A stretch of DNA of 64,000 nucleotides from Caenorhabditis remanei (taxonomy: Eukaryota > Nematoda > Chromadorea > Rhabditida > Rhabditidae): NCBI RefSeq assembly GCF_010183535.1, contig NC_071330.1, positions 8,723,717-8,787,716 of the forward strand, written 5' to 3'. The notes under the pieces were generated by a model. The model ran no database searches, was not told where the DNA came from, and saw nothing but the letters and a program-made list of their open reading frames with translations. The translations under genes were made by a program, and so were the position numbers. This document shows, piece by piece, positions 1-12,805 of this stretch. How positions within the stretch are numbered: the stretch's first letter is position 1; each line of letters begins with the position of its first letter.

Positions 1-93
1 GGTGGTAGTCTTCTGGGCAGAACAATGAACATGTGCTGTGAGACTGGTTGTGAATTCACCGACATCTTTGCCATCTGCAACCCATTCGGATGA
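1..93 (+). CDS. ins-17: Insulin-like peptide, last exon only (ins-17 orthologue)
   Basis: Frame 1 opens at the window edge and runs 30 codons to TGA at 91-93. It ends with an insulin A-chain pattern, MCCETGCEF followed by TDIFAICN, so the C-C, C and C spacing of nematode insulin-like peptides is visible. The B chain and signal peptide lie outside the window. The assignment to ins-17 rests on the A chain plus the neighbour rps-1, next to which ins-17 sits in C. elegans (from memory). Insulin-like peptides are secreted ligands of the DAF-2 receptor. A polyadenylation signal AATAAA lies at 131-136. The gene is convergent with rps-1. Confidence 0.75.
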   Translation, partial: GGSLLGRTMNMCCETGCEFTDIFAICNPFG

Positions 94-369
94 AACTTTC
101 CCTGTTATTTCCCTCTTCGCCTGAGCTCTAAATAAAAACGTCTTTTCTTAAACTTCTATCATCCATCTCCTACCACCATGCGCCAGCTCGATACCCTAAA
201 CCCCGTCTTGTGTGTAAATTTCGCTCATGCTTGTTGGGTCTAGATCTCATAAATGTTTCGTTAACAAAAACAAAGTGTTGAATTTGCAGAATTGTGATGA
301 ATGTGACTATAACATATAATTCAATTATAACATTTATCGCAATGCGATATAACAATGAAGTTATAAAAG
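94..369. other. Convergent 3' UTRs of ins-17 and rps-1
   Basis: This 276-bp gap lies between two stop codons facing each other. It contains AATAAA at 131-136 for the plus-strand gene. For the minus-strand gene only a variant, GATAAA (minus strand of 333-338), is seen. Open frames here are short and have no coding character. Confidence 0.6.
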
Positions 370-1235
370 TTAGACTTCTTGTTGGACTGGTGGCTCGTAG
401 TCGTCTGGACGATCAACCTTCTCACCGTCGGCTCCAACAGTCATAGATTCTCCGTGCAAGTCGTGGAGTCTTCCTAGGTCGATCTTCGGTCTCTTGATGA
501 TCTTGACCTTACGGATGTACACTTCCTGGAGTGGGTAAAGCTTGGAGCAGGTCTTCTCAATGTCCTTTCCAATAGAGTCTGGGATGAGTTTGCTAACGAC
601 CTCTTTAAGGTCACATCCAGTCACCTGAAAGCAATACTGATGTACACATAACAAAAATATGTAACATACCTCTTTCTCGATGCAAGAGATCATCTCTGAA
701 CGGATCTTGCGGATCTTGGAAGTCTTGGTGTAAGAAGTCTTCTTAACTTGGTTGGCGGACTTCTTGGTGAAGGCGATAACGAAAACACGGAGGGTGTATC
801 CATCGGTAGTCTTGACGGCGGTGTTAGCCTCGATAAGAGTGTGCCACTTCTTGACGATGGAGCACAACTTGTCGTGAGTCATCGACATAGCGTGGAAGTT
901 AGTGAGAACGTTCTTTCCTTGGACATCCTCAGCAATGAGCTTGAACTTTCTGAAGTCGGCTTCAGAGTTGTTCAAATCTCCGAGGGAGACCTCAAACACA
1001 CGCCCCTTAAGTCCCTCAGAAGCGATCTTGGTTCCTTGGGTTCTGTTGATGAGGGTCTTTCCGACCTAAAATAGAAACATCATTAAATACTTAGTAGATA
1101 ACTAAATCTTACTTGACGGGTGTTGAACATGTTTGGGGCCTTGATGTCATACCATTCCTTGCGGGAGAATGGGTCCACGGCCTTCTTCTTACCTCCCTTC
1201 TTTCCCATCTTGTTATTATTCTTTCCGACCGCCAT
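370..1235 (-). CDS. rps-1: 40S ribosomal protein S3a (eS1)
   Basis: Exons on the minus strand are 1113..1235, 670..1065 and 370..624, giving 257 codons plus stop, the usual length of this protein in worms. The start reads [20 protein letters not shown], the basic N-terminus typical of eS1. It continues with the conserved core (for example [13 protein letters not shown] and [18 protein letters not shown]) and ends EPPVQQEV. Both introns are 44-48 bp with GTAAG/GTATG donors and TTTTAG/TTTCAG acceptors. A TTTCAG acceptor (1265-1270 on the minus strand) lies 30 bp upstream of the ATG and fits SL1 trans-splicing. The product is a small-subunit ribosomal protein near the mRNA exit channel. Identification is secure from sequence. 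Confidence 0.97.
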
Positions 1236-2021
1236 GATTGAAGCGGATTGATACCAAGCTGTTTCTGAAACGAAAATTATAAATCCGTTCCTGGGAAATG
1301 CCGGCAAATAAAGACTTCAGTGAAGTTAGCTCAAAATGAGCAATGGCGAAAAAGAATTTGTGATACATTGAACGTTTCAAAAAGTAAAAATTACTGAAAA
1401 AATTGTTAGACTCGGTAAAAACGAAAGGAAAAAGTGGAAGAAGTCCTAAAATATTTGCAAAAGTTTAGTTGCGTCGCAAGTGTATGCCATACACTCCGCT
1501 TGACGCTCCACAATGTCGTTTACCGTAGTCCCGGCGCGTGAGGAGGCATCTTCTCAAACAGACTCTCGTTTTCGTCCGTTCCTGCGCACATTCTAGTCGC
1601 GGTCTCAGATTTTTTTGAGAAAATAATCTGAAAGACGAATCGGTCATATTTCCCACTGTGTCCGAAGCTAGAGCTTTACAAAGAATGCACAGTCAATTAA
1701 AAATTATAGGCCAAAGCTTGCAGTCAGCTCTAGGCGTTCAACCGAAAAGTTCAAAATTTGTCAAGTTAGCTACGTTGTTTCTTCGATCCCAATCAGTTTA
1801 CATCATTCATTGTTCATCTCTCGCAGCCAAAAACCCGTATAGAACGAATATTATGTTCGAAAACTATCCTGGCGGATAGAAAATCGATAAAAACTCGATT
1901 GCAATGCATTCTTTTTGGCGCCGCCGTTCTTCTATCTTCCCGCTCACCGGGTTTCCGCCAGATATTTAGTCTTCGATTAAACAAAGTGTGTTTTGAGTAT
2001 TTTCTTATTTTCAGTGTAAAT
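1236..2021. promoter_or_regulatory. Divergent upstream region shared by rps-1 and ifet-1
   Basis: These 786 bp separate two divergently transcribed genes and so should hold both promoters. A TTTTCAG acceptor at 2008-2014 precedes the ifet-1 ATG by 7 bp and is a likely trans-splice site. A 73-codon open frame at 1658-1879 begins with a non-ATG codon and resembles nothing I know. No RNA gene or repeat is seen. Confidence 0.5.
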
Positions 2022-4701
2022 ATGACTAGTCATCTAGACGACGAAGGCCTTCACCCAATGGTCTCAACTCTTCTCGGAGGAGGAATTTTCCCATCACCGC
2101 CTCCCAGAACATACGATCGGGAACGAATGATGGAGCTGAGATCCACGAAAGCAAGTATGACGAGGCCTGAAAACCTCTCAGAAGATTATAATGGGTTAGT
2201 GTCGCACGAAAGGTTGACATAGAGTTGAAATTACAGCGAAGATGGAAAGTTCTCGCCTTTGAAATGGCTTGAGCACCGATGGGAAATTGAAGGAATCAAA
2301 AATCGTCCAATGTCGAAAAAAATTGATTCGTTATGCGCTGGCGCTGATGAGAATACGGGTCTTTCTCCACAACGGAGAGCATTTAGTAGTGGTTGCAAAG
2401 CTCCAACTGACGATAAAGGAAGAGACGGTATTCGACAGTCTTATAAAAATCCTGTGACGCTTCAAATTACAGGTGAATACGAAAGATTGGGAGGTCATGG
2501 TAAGAACTGGAGAAACGGTAGCACTGGTGGCGCCGATAAGTTCGCATCAAGAGGGACCTACTTCAAAACGTCATTCGTAAGTTATTTTGCCTAGAATCTA
2601 GTGGTAAACTATTCATTTAAGCAAAAGGGTGGACAAGTGGATCGTGGAGGAGTTCGCGGCACAGAATGGAAGAAGGATGCAACTCGAGGAACGAAATTCG
2701 GATCTCGAAGGTATCGACAGATATTTCAGCATCATCCGTAACTTCTACTTGCAGAGAGGATCGTATGAATAGTGTAAGCGGAAGTGAGAAATTGCCTGAA
2801 TGGGCTGAAGGACCAACTACCATGGATGATATGATTGAACTGCGCGGGTTCGATGAACCGAAAAGTAACACAGTATTGAACTATAAAATTGAAACGCAGT
2901 GTTTTCAGAGGGTAAAAACAAGAAGAATCCAAAAGAAACGAAAGAGAAGGAAGGTAAACCTGAAGCTCCTGAGTGCGGTGGCTCTCGTCCTTCTTCGGCT
3001 GGATTGAAAGTTGTTGAGCCGTTCGACGATCCAGCCATCGCATATTCCTCATCTGGGGGCGGTGCGCTCCCTGCAACAGATCATGAGCTGGCTGCTCTTC
3101 TTGGTTGCCTTGACCTCCAAAAAGCATCACGCAAAACTGATGGTGATGACATGGCATTCAATCACAAAAGTGAGGACTCTGCAGCTGGAACTAGTCGTCT
3201 CAGTCGGTTCTTTGGGAAGAAGAGCAAGTCACCTGAAATTGATGCTATGCTCGCATCCGTCGGTGTCGGCAACGATGAAAACGTGGCTAATCCAATGTTG
3301 GCTAAATTATTCGGTCATAGCGGTGGAGATAACAACGCTTCATCTTCTGGACTAGGTGACATGAAAGGAGGGATGAGACTCGAAGATTTGGAGAAGGGTA
3401 TGGACACAAAAGAATCGTCGAAGGTCAGCCCACTACAGGATCCATCTCAACAAGCTCAGTTATTGCACCACTTGCAAAAAGTAGCTAAACAGCAAGCCGA
3501 ATCCGGCCAACATTTGCAGCATCATAGGCAGCCTACACCGCCAAATGGAGGTCCAATACATCCTCATCAAATGCATCATCCCATGGTTCATCCGGGAATG
3601 CCGATTGTAGCTGATCCAGCCCTTCTTGCTAGTTTTGCCCAAAACCCTCTTGTCCTGAACGCCTATGTTGAAAATCAACTTCAAGAAGCAACGAATGCCG
3701 CGATTCGAGCTAACAATGGGCAACAACTTCCAGCACAACTTCGTAAGTTTCAAGGAATGGTTAGATATTTATCGTTTTGTTATTTTTCAGATGAGCAACT
3801 TCGGATCGCATCTATGCGCAACAAAGCCTTCTTGCAATCTCAAACGATCACATTTGTCGGTCTTCAACAGCAGCACCAAACTCTACAGCATCAACACCAG
3901 CAGCATCAGCACTTGCAACAGCAAAAAGGGCGTACACCTGCCATGATTCCTGCTTCGGTGCAACGCCAGCTTCAAAAGAGTACATCAAATGCAGACCAGA
4001 AGAAGGAAAAAACTAGCAGCCAGAGTCCTCCAGAGAGTGCACAAGATACTTCTGACCCCCAAAATCATGTCGATGCCGCCAATCAGTTGAAAAAGCTTCA
4101 CATGCAGCAGAACTATGCCAACATGGTACAGGCGATGAACTCGGGTGTTGGCTGGCAACGAGGCAACGGTGCTGTCAATGGGCAACAACAGCAACTCCCA
4201 CCGAATGTACAAATGCTTATGGCTCAGCACCAACAAGCCCAGATGCATCACCTTAAAATTATGCTTTCTCGGGCTCAACAACAACAGATGCTTATGGCAA
4301 AACTTCAACATATGCAACAGCAACAAGCACAGGTTTTTCTAAACAGCAAAGTTCTTAACGGGTACCTTGGTTTTCAGATGGCGAGCTTACAAGAGAGGCA
4401 AGGATCAAACCATAGTCATCTCCAGCAACAAGCTATGCCGTCAGAGCTTTCGCAGGCAAGTTCAAAAGACTAGAATTAAATGAAAACTTTTTTGTACAGG
4501 TCGGACCTATTCAAACGCCTTTGGAAAAGCTGCTGGCATCCGTTGGAGTACAGGGCTCCCAGTTCACTGGTAAACAAATTTGTGATTGGTTTCCTTCTTT
4601 ATATCACATTTCCAGGATCAGGAGACCGTATCCCAACATCAGCTCGCCCAATGTCTCTTGAAGATCTTGAAAAGCAGTTAACGGCGGCCGGTCAAAAGTA
4701 G
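2022..4701 (+). CDS. ifet-1: eIF4E transporter 4E-T homologue
   Basis: Nine exons join in frame: 2022..2194, 2237..2576, 2622..2710, 2755..2864, 2909..3742, 3791..4332, 4378..4455, 4500..4569 and 4616..4701, for 773 aa. Near residue 35 is YDRERMMEL, matching the YxxxxL-phi eIF4E-binding motif with Met replacing Leu. Later come KLPEWAEGPTTMDDM, conserved in 4E-T proteins, a long Gln/His-rich region (about residues 320-700) and a C-terminal PTSARPMSLEDLEKQLTAAG segment. The family represses translation and localises to P bodies and germ granules; C. elegans IFET-1 (also called PQN-45/SPN-2) acts in the germline and embryo. Intron 7 has a GC donor. Introns 5 and 6 (48 and 45 bp) are multiples of three without stops and could be retained in frame. 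Confidence 0.93.
4456..4499 (+). other. GC-AG intron of ifet-1
   Basis: Exon 7 ends TCG CAG at 4455 and is followed by GCAAGT. The next exon starts at 4500 after TTTTTGTACAG. Only this GC donor keeps the frame into VGPIQTPLEKLLASVG; the nearby GT alternative (after 4459) shifts the frame. CAG|GCAAGT is the typical context of natural GC-AG introns. Confidence 0.8.
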
Positions 4702-7342
4702 AGTGCTTTCTATTGGTTTCCCACTTCATAATAGCGGTGTTCTTTTTTTTTCATACCCTTTCACATATATTCAAACATGTTTATCGCTTACCATTCTCCA
4801 AGCGGGTACAAATAGTCATGTATTCGTATTGTTTTTCTTTTCTCTTGTTCATGTAATCCTATCCTTTTTGGCTCCCTTTCCCCTCATGTTCCATCTAAGT
4901 TTCGCTTTACCACCGTTATTTTCTTCAAATTTTTGTGTGAGGATTTCTCCAAAATTGAGGAAAACAGCGGGGTGACCCACTGTTATATGATAGTTCCAAC
5001 GTAATTGGTTTATCCTATAATGGTTTCCATTGTTCCTCCCCATAATAAGTTTGTTCTCCTTTTTTATTTTTCATTTTTTCTAATGATGTTCCACTTTTTT
5101 GTTATATTGACGCATCTTCAACGTGTTTTTATTGATCCCCCGCTGCTCGAGTAGTACTCGATTGGTTGTAAAGCGAATTCTTTTGATTCCAACTATGGTT
5201 TCAGAGATCCCTATTTCTCTACGATTTCACTTCTTCCCCCCCACCTCCTATAAGCCCAGCCTTTTGAGTTGTCAAAGGTGAACATAACGTTCACTCCTTC
5301 CTTATCTTCCTGTAAGCTGGTTTTTCACTTGTTTTTCTCTCCCCTTACACCCACCACGCCCAATTTCCGTTTCTGCGAAAAGGTTGTACAAAAACTCTTT
5401 CGTAGAAACTATCGAACGTCCCAGTGAGTGGATATCATGAGAGTCTCTCGAAAATCGAGCAGTTTTATAAGGGTACACTCATTTTCATTTCCATCTCTTT
5501 TCCCATCTCGAATGAATGTTCCCGGAATTTCTTCTGTACAATCTAGCACACGAATATTCAGGTTCACTATTCACATACGCCTTACGATGATCTACGAAAT
5601 AGTTTTCTGATAGTGTTTTTTGGATGTTTCTAGTTTTTGTCTTCGGGGCTTGATTTACTCTAACTAAGATGAGCTCAGTTTTCGGAGAAATTAAATGTTA
5701 GAATAACAAACGTTTTGAAAATTAGATAGACACGGCAAGTTCATCATCTCAGGTTTTGTTTCGATTCTAAACAAGTACAAACACCAACTTGCGAAATCTT
5801 GGCCCGGATTCTAAAAAGTACAAAAAAATTTTACCCAAACAACCTTTACTTTTTCAAAATTATATGTACATTCAACTTTTTATCGAAATTTGAAAGCATA
5901 GTCGAAAATTCGACTGTTTTGCAGAAAAATTCAAATTTTAACTGAAACTTGGGGCGACCGGGCCGGCCCAGGACGGTAGAAAATTTGTTTCTATTTTAAT
6001 TTTTTTAATGTTCAAAATGATTTAAGTGTCAGAAAACTTCAGCAAACTCGAAAGTACCATTAGAACATCAGTGTTGTACTTTCTCATCGAATCCGATTAA
6101 GAACAAAAAGGAGGGAGACGATTCCTAACTGCGTCCTACTTCATTTCTACAGTCTCTAGTTCACGTTTGACCTCATGTCTCCTCAATTGGAATATAACAG
6201 CATAGAACTTAACTCGATACGGAACATACATATTGATTATGTTTTGTTTATTATGATTTTTGTTTGTTTTCATATCTTTGTTTTTCAATAACATCATTAT
6301 GATCTTATTTGAACTGAATCTAAAAGATTGTTTCTCGAATTGAAGTTAATTATGGACTCTTCCTAAAGTAACCAAAAAATGAAAGTTTTATCAAATTATC
6401 AACTTGCCCTCTTCCAAACTCTCTTCGTTTTCTGTCACTTTTGGTGCGATTTGATGATAACACAAAATAAAAGAGTGTTCAGAATTGAGACACGCAGACA
6501 TTCAGACGACAGTTCTCTCTCCATTCCTAATTCTACATACCATCATCCAGAATAATGTACAAGAATGACACTTCTCCAGTCTTTTTTCCCCTTTCACACG
6601 TTTTATTCGATAAGTTTATGACTATCAATGATGTTCATTGAATTGTCTAGGAATGTTTCTTTTGTTAAGTTTAAGAAAGGAATAAGAAACATTTAGACAT
6701 ACAATCGTGTGAAAGTTTCCTTTTTAACTAGCACAAGAGATTTCTAGATCATATCATATAGCTTTCCAATATATGTCCAAAACGTTCATTCTGCATTTCT
6801 GAATTGTAACCTCTAGATTGAAAGATGAAGTTCAAGTGAACATTTCGACTGAACCAAACATTTGTAGGACATATTCAGATATATTCAAGTAGTTGAAATC
6901 TGGAGAGTTGTCACGTTGGAACTTCTTTTATGTATTGTCTCCATTCCATTCAAATACTCATTTCAATGCCAATCAAGTGCTTATCAAATTCTCACTCAAT
7001 AAAACTTTTGCTGAAAAAAGAGATTCTTTCCAATTTCCCAACTCAAAAAAGGTGTCGTTTTGTAGTGATGTCGAAATCACACGATCCAATTTAAAAAATT
7101 TCTATCGATAAAGGTTCTAAAAAGAAATAGGAACATTAGAAACCAGAAAAAAACGGAAAGCGAAGAGAATTGATTCTTATCAAATTTGTCATTTTCTCTC
7201 TCTTTTTTCTGATTGGAAACATAGAAATACAAGTGAAAGTGTCAAGTGATTTTTCTCATTATTTAGTATTCTTTTCTTCTTTTTCTTTTTTCCCCGTTCT
7301 ATTTCAATTCTCTTTCAACAGAAAACTGTTGCAGTCCATCAA
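4702..7342. other. Intergenic region: ifet-1 3' UTR and ndg-4 upstream region
   Basis: About 2.6 kb. The first part is T-rich and probably 3' UTR. No AATAAA lies close to the ifet-1 stop; AATAAG occurs at 5043-5048 and AATAAA only at 6468-6473. Around 5951-5972 a CG-rich patch contains the palindrome GGGCCGGCCC in AT-rich sequence. The last 200 bp are pyrimidine-rich before the ndg-4 start. No open frame here looks coding. Confidence 0.5.
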
Positions 7343-10300
7343 ATGAGGTCATTCCTTCTGTTATTGACATTATGTCAATTAGCTTTTTCTTGTACTCTCT
7401 GTCATTTCCGAACTCCTCCAAGACCAAGACCATTGGATCAGTACAAGCTTCCAAAAATCGGCGCCAAACAATTCGATTTGGAGAAAATGCCGAAACTCTG
7501 TAATTCTGCTAAACAATTGCCAGTGGAACCAGAGTGTCAGGCCCAGTTTGAAAAAATATTTTGTTCTGCTGATAAGTTGACAGGTTAGTGTTGAATTGTT
7601 CATATCACTGAGAAACGAAGGATCTAATCGGAATTAGATTGACTCATCTTGTTAATCTTGATCCTAGCAATGACTGATCATTGAGGATTCGTTTTTATAT
7701 AAAGAAAATTATGAAAAAAAAAACTTTTTTCAGATACGTTTCGAGGGTGTCCGACAAACGTGAATAAATCATTGAGCGAACAGGAGCAATGCTCTCAGTG
7801 TGCTTATCAGAAAGCTAATAACGGTTGGGTTCTCAGATGTAAGTTAGAAAATAGGGGGCCATAGAATAATACCAATATCACAGGGTTCGATTCACTTGGA
7901 AAACCGGCAGCTGGTATCACTGAAGGGAACTATTATTGGCTTGGAGACTATGAACTATGTGCTGCTCTTGCAACGTGAGACAAACTCGAATCAATGAAAA
8001 AATTCATTAATTTAGGGAAGGATCATTTAATGGCCAATACTGTCGAATTGAAATGGAAGTTCCAGATGCAGGAGTAGAGTCCGGATGTCCACAGACTGAT
8101 CCGTTGTCTATTATTCTCGGAGTTTGCTTCCCTTCGGCGTGTTCTGTTTCCGATCTGGCGAAAGTTTCAGCATGTTAGTTTTCTTTTAATTTGAAAATTA
8201 TAATACTACCGAGATAGGACAGAACCTAAAAATTAAAACACCAAACTAATAAACAAAACAAATCAACGAAACGATTGATTTTTTGTGATCATACAAGTTT
8301 AAAAATATTGTTATCATGAAACTGAAAAGGTATTCTTTCAGTGTACCTTCCCTACAACTTGAAAGTCGAATGTGAATCAGAAAGCCGTTGGTCTCTTGTC
8401 ACAATCTTCTTATTCGTTCTATTCGGTATTTGGATAATTCCACAAGCAGTTGCTACAGTTCAACCATCTCTAAATGACTCAATTCTCAGTTGTTTCTCAA
8501 TTCCTGAAAATGCGAAAAGAACGTTGTCGACGAGAAGAGAGACTCCTTATCTTCATGTTGTTCATGGTCTCGAATTCCTCTTATTCTTCTCAATCGTTTG
8601 TGGAATGGTCTACAATTTCATGCTTCCTTACATTGGTAACACATTTCTTTATTGCATTTTCAGATTACTAAATGTTGTGATTTTTCAGAGAATGTGGCCT
8701 TTTCATTCGAAGGAGTGACTTCATTATCAATGCATATTGTCAATAATTATTCTTTCCAAGTCGATGGTCTTCTTGCTCTTTCAGCATTCTACACAACGTA
8801 CATGTTGTTTGGAAATATTCCAACAATCAGAGCAGCACTAGATGCAGTTTGTCAAAGAATCGCCAGGTTTGTTCATACATTTTTCCAATTAAAAGAAATG
8901 AAGCACTAAAAATTTTCAATCAGTTAGAGTTCTAAAAATCCTTACAAATGTCGCTTTTTGCTAGTATAAAAATTTCAGATTCTGGCCAGCGTACATAGTG
9001 TGTGTTCTATTCATGTATGTAATTTTTCCTGGAGTTTCATCTGGTCCAATGTGGATTCACACGGATACAGTAAGCCGTTGTGAGAGTGGATGGTGGAAGA
9101 ATATCATATTCATCAATAATTGGTTCAATGTAACTGACACTTGTGTCGATATTGGATATGTTATTTCAATGGAAGCGCAATACTTTTTACTACTTGTTAT
9201 TCTTATTTTCTTGTCTTCGAAGTTCCCAATGTTGACTCAGGTAAAAAGTTTTTAAAGTTATTTAATTATAAGCTCTTTTTCAGATTTTCGCCTATTTGAT
9301 GTTGTTTTCATCAATTGTTTTCTCATTCCTTCGTGCATATAAACTTTCTCTCCCACCTGCTCCAATTCTCAGTTTGGAACCAGAACCGTGAGATTTCGAT
9401 ATCAAATGGAAATAAAAAGTTCTCAAATAATTACAGATTAGAGAAGACATATGCCCTTTTCGACCAGTTAATGCTCAGTTTGTTCGCGAGAAGTAGCAAT
9501 TATTGTTTGGGATTCGTATTCGGCATTGGGTGTGCCACTGCTTCAGAGGATCTCCGAAAAATGGGTTTGAGATATGTTAGTTTTTTGAGTCAGAATATTT
9601 TTTTAGACTACAATTCAGTTGAGTTTCTGATTCTGAGACTCGCTGTAAATTCTGTTATTGATACATCTTTCTTTTCAGTTCAATCACAAACTCCTTGCCG
9701 TTGCCTGCATCGTGTGTGCTGCATTGACACTGTTTGGAGCCTTCCCGTATTCAGCATGGGCTTGGTCTGACAACAATACACTCTGGAATGCATTATATGC
9801 AGCTTTTCATAGACCACTATGGGCATTTTCTCTTCTTTCGTTCGTTTATCTCTGTCATCATGGAGCATTCAGTGAGTTGCAGTATCTCTTCTCAATCAAT
9901 AAAATACTTCTATTTTCAGAATGGTTGAATGCTCTTTTGGAATGGCGTGTATTCACACCTCTTTCAAAAGTGACATGGATCGCTTTAGTCGTTGCTGAAC
10001 CAATCATTCTCTACTTCTTCTCATCCCTCAATAAGCCAGCTTATGCAACTCATTGGAGTACGGTAGGTCTCCTTTTCTTTGATTTTCGGCATTTCGTCAG
10101 AAGAATACTCGGTGAATTATTGATGAAAAGAAACGGAGAAAGAGAGAAGAGAAGTAGATTGATGTGTGATTGGCATGACACTCTTTCCGCCAAAATAGAC
10201 ACTCTTGTTTATTCATGCGATGCTTCCTGAACGGCGAGAGAAAGAGCGATGCAAACTTTAAATGTGCCAACATTCGAGAGTTTTATAGGAAATTATATTC

Positions 10301-11016
10301 ATAGTTTTCGAATAAGGGTAGTTTGAGGTTCCTTGTTTCTATAAGGATAATAGTTTTCTAGCAAATCACACAGTAGAATTTTCTAAAGTTTACAGTCATG
10401 AAGTCCGAGCTACATCGAAAATATGTGTTAACCACGTTCAGAAATCTGGTAACTCAATAACAATGTTTTCGTAGTTCCTACTAAGTTCTGAACCCTTTCT
10501 GAGTCTATGATCGGAGGGCAAATTCTCTAATTTTGAAACATTTGAATTGAGAGAAGGATACTTTTAGCTTCTCAGGTACTGTTGATTTAGAAGCTTCGAA
10601 TCTGAATAAATGTGATTTCTGTATTACTTTCTAAAAGAGTCAACAGCCCCTATTCATTTTTTAATATAAAATTACAATCCCTTTCCCAGATTTTTCGTTC
10701 TGTCTCAATTAAAAAAGAAAAGTGAAAATAGAGAAGTAGGCTGCAGGTGTGTATCTTTGAATGACAAATCAACAATCTCAAATGACCCGCGAAATGTACT
10801 CTCTTTCTGACACCTCCCTTTCCCTTTTCGTCCATTTAACACAGGTGTTCATTCCTCTTTTTTCAGATGTACACCGCCATTTCGGCAGCTCTTCTGGCTT
10901 ACTTCATCGCAATGTTCTTAGATGTTTTCGTGACGAGACCAGTCAGATTTTTGATTTATCCAGAACAGAGACATCGATACGCCCAGGCACATACACAGGA
11001 ACAACAAGCAAATTGA
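7343..11016 (+). CDS. ndg-4: NRF/acyltransferase-3 family multipass membrane protein
   Basis: Twelve exons join in frame: 7343..7583, 7734..7838, 7884..7974, 8016..8173, 8342..8635, 8689..8866, 8979..9240, 9284..9387, 9437..9575, 9679..9871, 9920..10062 and 10867..11016, for 685 aa. It begins with a signal peptide (MRSFLLLLTLCQLAFSC). A Cys-rich N-terminal NRF domain follows (CNSAKQLPVEPEC, CSQCAYQKANNGW, CFPSACSVSDL). About ten hydrophobic segments of the acyltransferase-3 type come next. HVVHGLEF carries the conserved family histidine. C. elegans NDG-4 (F56F3.2, position from memory) acts with NRF-5 and NRF-6 in fluoxetine sensitivity and yolk or lipid transport. The last intron (10063-10866) is unusually long at 804 bp and holds nothing recognisable. 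Confidence 0.92.
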
Positions 11017-11197
11017 GTAGGCAGAGATTATTTAAAAAAAGGAAACCGATATGGATAACGGGTCGAATATAGTTGCTTTTCGTCGTTTGATATGTGATTT
11101 GAGCTTGTGATTCGTATTCAGTTGTGATATATTTGTGTAGAAGTACTGTCAGAGTATAAAAATAATGGATTTCAAAAAACTTGATTGGACTGTAGGG

Positions 11198-11256
11198 CAC
11201 GGCCTCCAGCGGAGGCCTCTCAATGCACTGCGCACAGTACTTTGCAGGAGGCCGTG
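11198..11256. repeat. Stem-loop, 10-bp perfect arms
   Basis: CACGGCCTCC at 11198-11207 is matched by GGAGGCCGTG at 11247-11256, enclosing a 39-base loop. Inside, GCCTCC-AGC-GGAGGC (11202-11216) can form a competing hairpin. CG-rich against AT-rich surroundings, it may be a fragment of a dispersed repeat. A second perfect 8-bp hairpin (GTTACTGT / ACAGTAAC, 11295-11314) lies just downstream. Confidence 0.55.
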
Positions 11257-12805
11257 TAGGGATCAATTTTCAGACTCAGATGTTTTCACCTCGAGTTACT
11301 GTAGGCACAGTAACCAAAAACCTCAGTTGCAATTATCAGACCGCGAACGGATTTGGAAGAGTTATCAATGATAGACTTAACAATTGAAATCTCTACTATC
11401 AAGTTCATAGAGTTCACTAGAATAATATTGTCAACCCCTCAATCATATACCAATAGAAGGGCGTTTCCCTCATTTCAGTTTTTTACATCTATTGACCTTG
11501 TCACCACCTCAATTTCTCATAAAAAGTTGTTGCAAAAAGAGGAGAGAGGAATATAAAAGAACTGTAAAAAGAGTGTGCCGCCTGTCACAATGTATGTCCT
11601 CGAATCCTCATTGTTTTCATTTTGGGACTCTCTTCTTTTACCTCTTTTTACTCTTTTTCCGACTGCTTTATTACCCTTGTGCACGGGCAATACATGCCGA
11701 CGGATTAAAGGATGAAAAAGAAGAGACTTTCCAGGTGTACTCTGAATGGATAAATCACTTCCGAGTAAGGGTTATTTCATGGAAGGTCCGTGGGTAATAA
11801 ATATCAAAAAGAGAACTGTCATGAACCGGTCACCGGCTTTTTATAAAAAGAAAAGGTTGCATAAGTAACTGGGAATGAGAAAAAGAAGAGGAAGAGATCT
11901 CTGGGATACAGTGGTTGGAAGTGTTACATGACTAATTGTTTTTAAGATAATTACCAGTTTTTCAGAGAAGAAGAATGATTCATTATAATGATAATGTCTG
12001 AGAATATCTTAGAGCAACGAAATACAAAAACAAGAGTGATGTCAGGAGTATTCAAAATTCCAAAACAAAAACAAGTGAAGTTTTTAAACTTTACAATAAC
12101 CTAGAATTTTTAAACGAAAAATATGGAAAACCGAAAAGAATCATACTAATTTTACAACTTTTAAAAGTTTATATTTGTGTTCACTGTGTTGGATTACAAG
12201 TACACTTACCTATATCCTAATCCCTCTTTTATTGTTCACTCGTAACCATACAAGTGCCTCTTCACCGTACAACTCCTTTCGGAGAGAACATGTTTCTCAC
12301 CTCAGAAGAAAAAAATGCAGATGCTGACACCCAATTAATTATTTTGGTAAATGACAAAGGAGCAAGAGATGCACACAGAGACACTCGAGTATTCTCTTTT
12401 TCGGTACAGGTGGGACTAATTAGGAACGTGTCGCAACGTTCTATTGTTATCACTTTTTGACCTCCAAAGAACGGGAGAAATATTGAATTTCAGATGGTGT
12501 TAAATTCAACTGCAAACACCTGGAAATTTGATTCGATGTATACTGTTTGGAGGAGGAATCGAATGTTTTCGGCGTTTCTGTAGATTTGAGCTGTAAGGAT
12601 GTTTTTAAAAAACTCAAACATTTAACAGTTTTGTTAGCCCGTTATTAGTTCAATTCACTGTAATTAGAAAAGGTACATTATTTTTTACATTATGTTTGCA
12701 AGTACATGTTGATCTTTGTAAAATTTTTAACTCGAAGACATGGAAGATGACCAACAGTTCACAAAAAGGTAGTTTCTTCATTGAAAAAATCCAAACGAAC
12801 AATGT

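Noticed and set aside
170..355. 61-codon minus-strand open frame
   Set aside because: It lies in the convergent 3' UTRs, is AT-rich and has no splice context or known motif.
748..1074. 108-codon plus-strand frame opposite rps-1
   Set aside because: It is the antisense shadow of the well-conserved ribosomal protein exon.
1658..1879. 73-codon plus-strand frame in the rps-1/ifet-1 spacer
   Set aside because: It starts at a non-ATG codon and shows no similarity; more likely promoter sequence.
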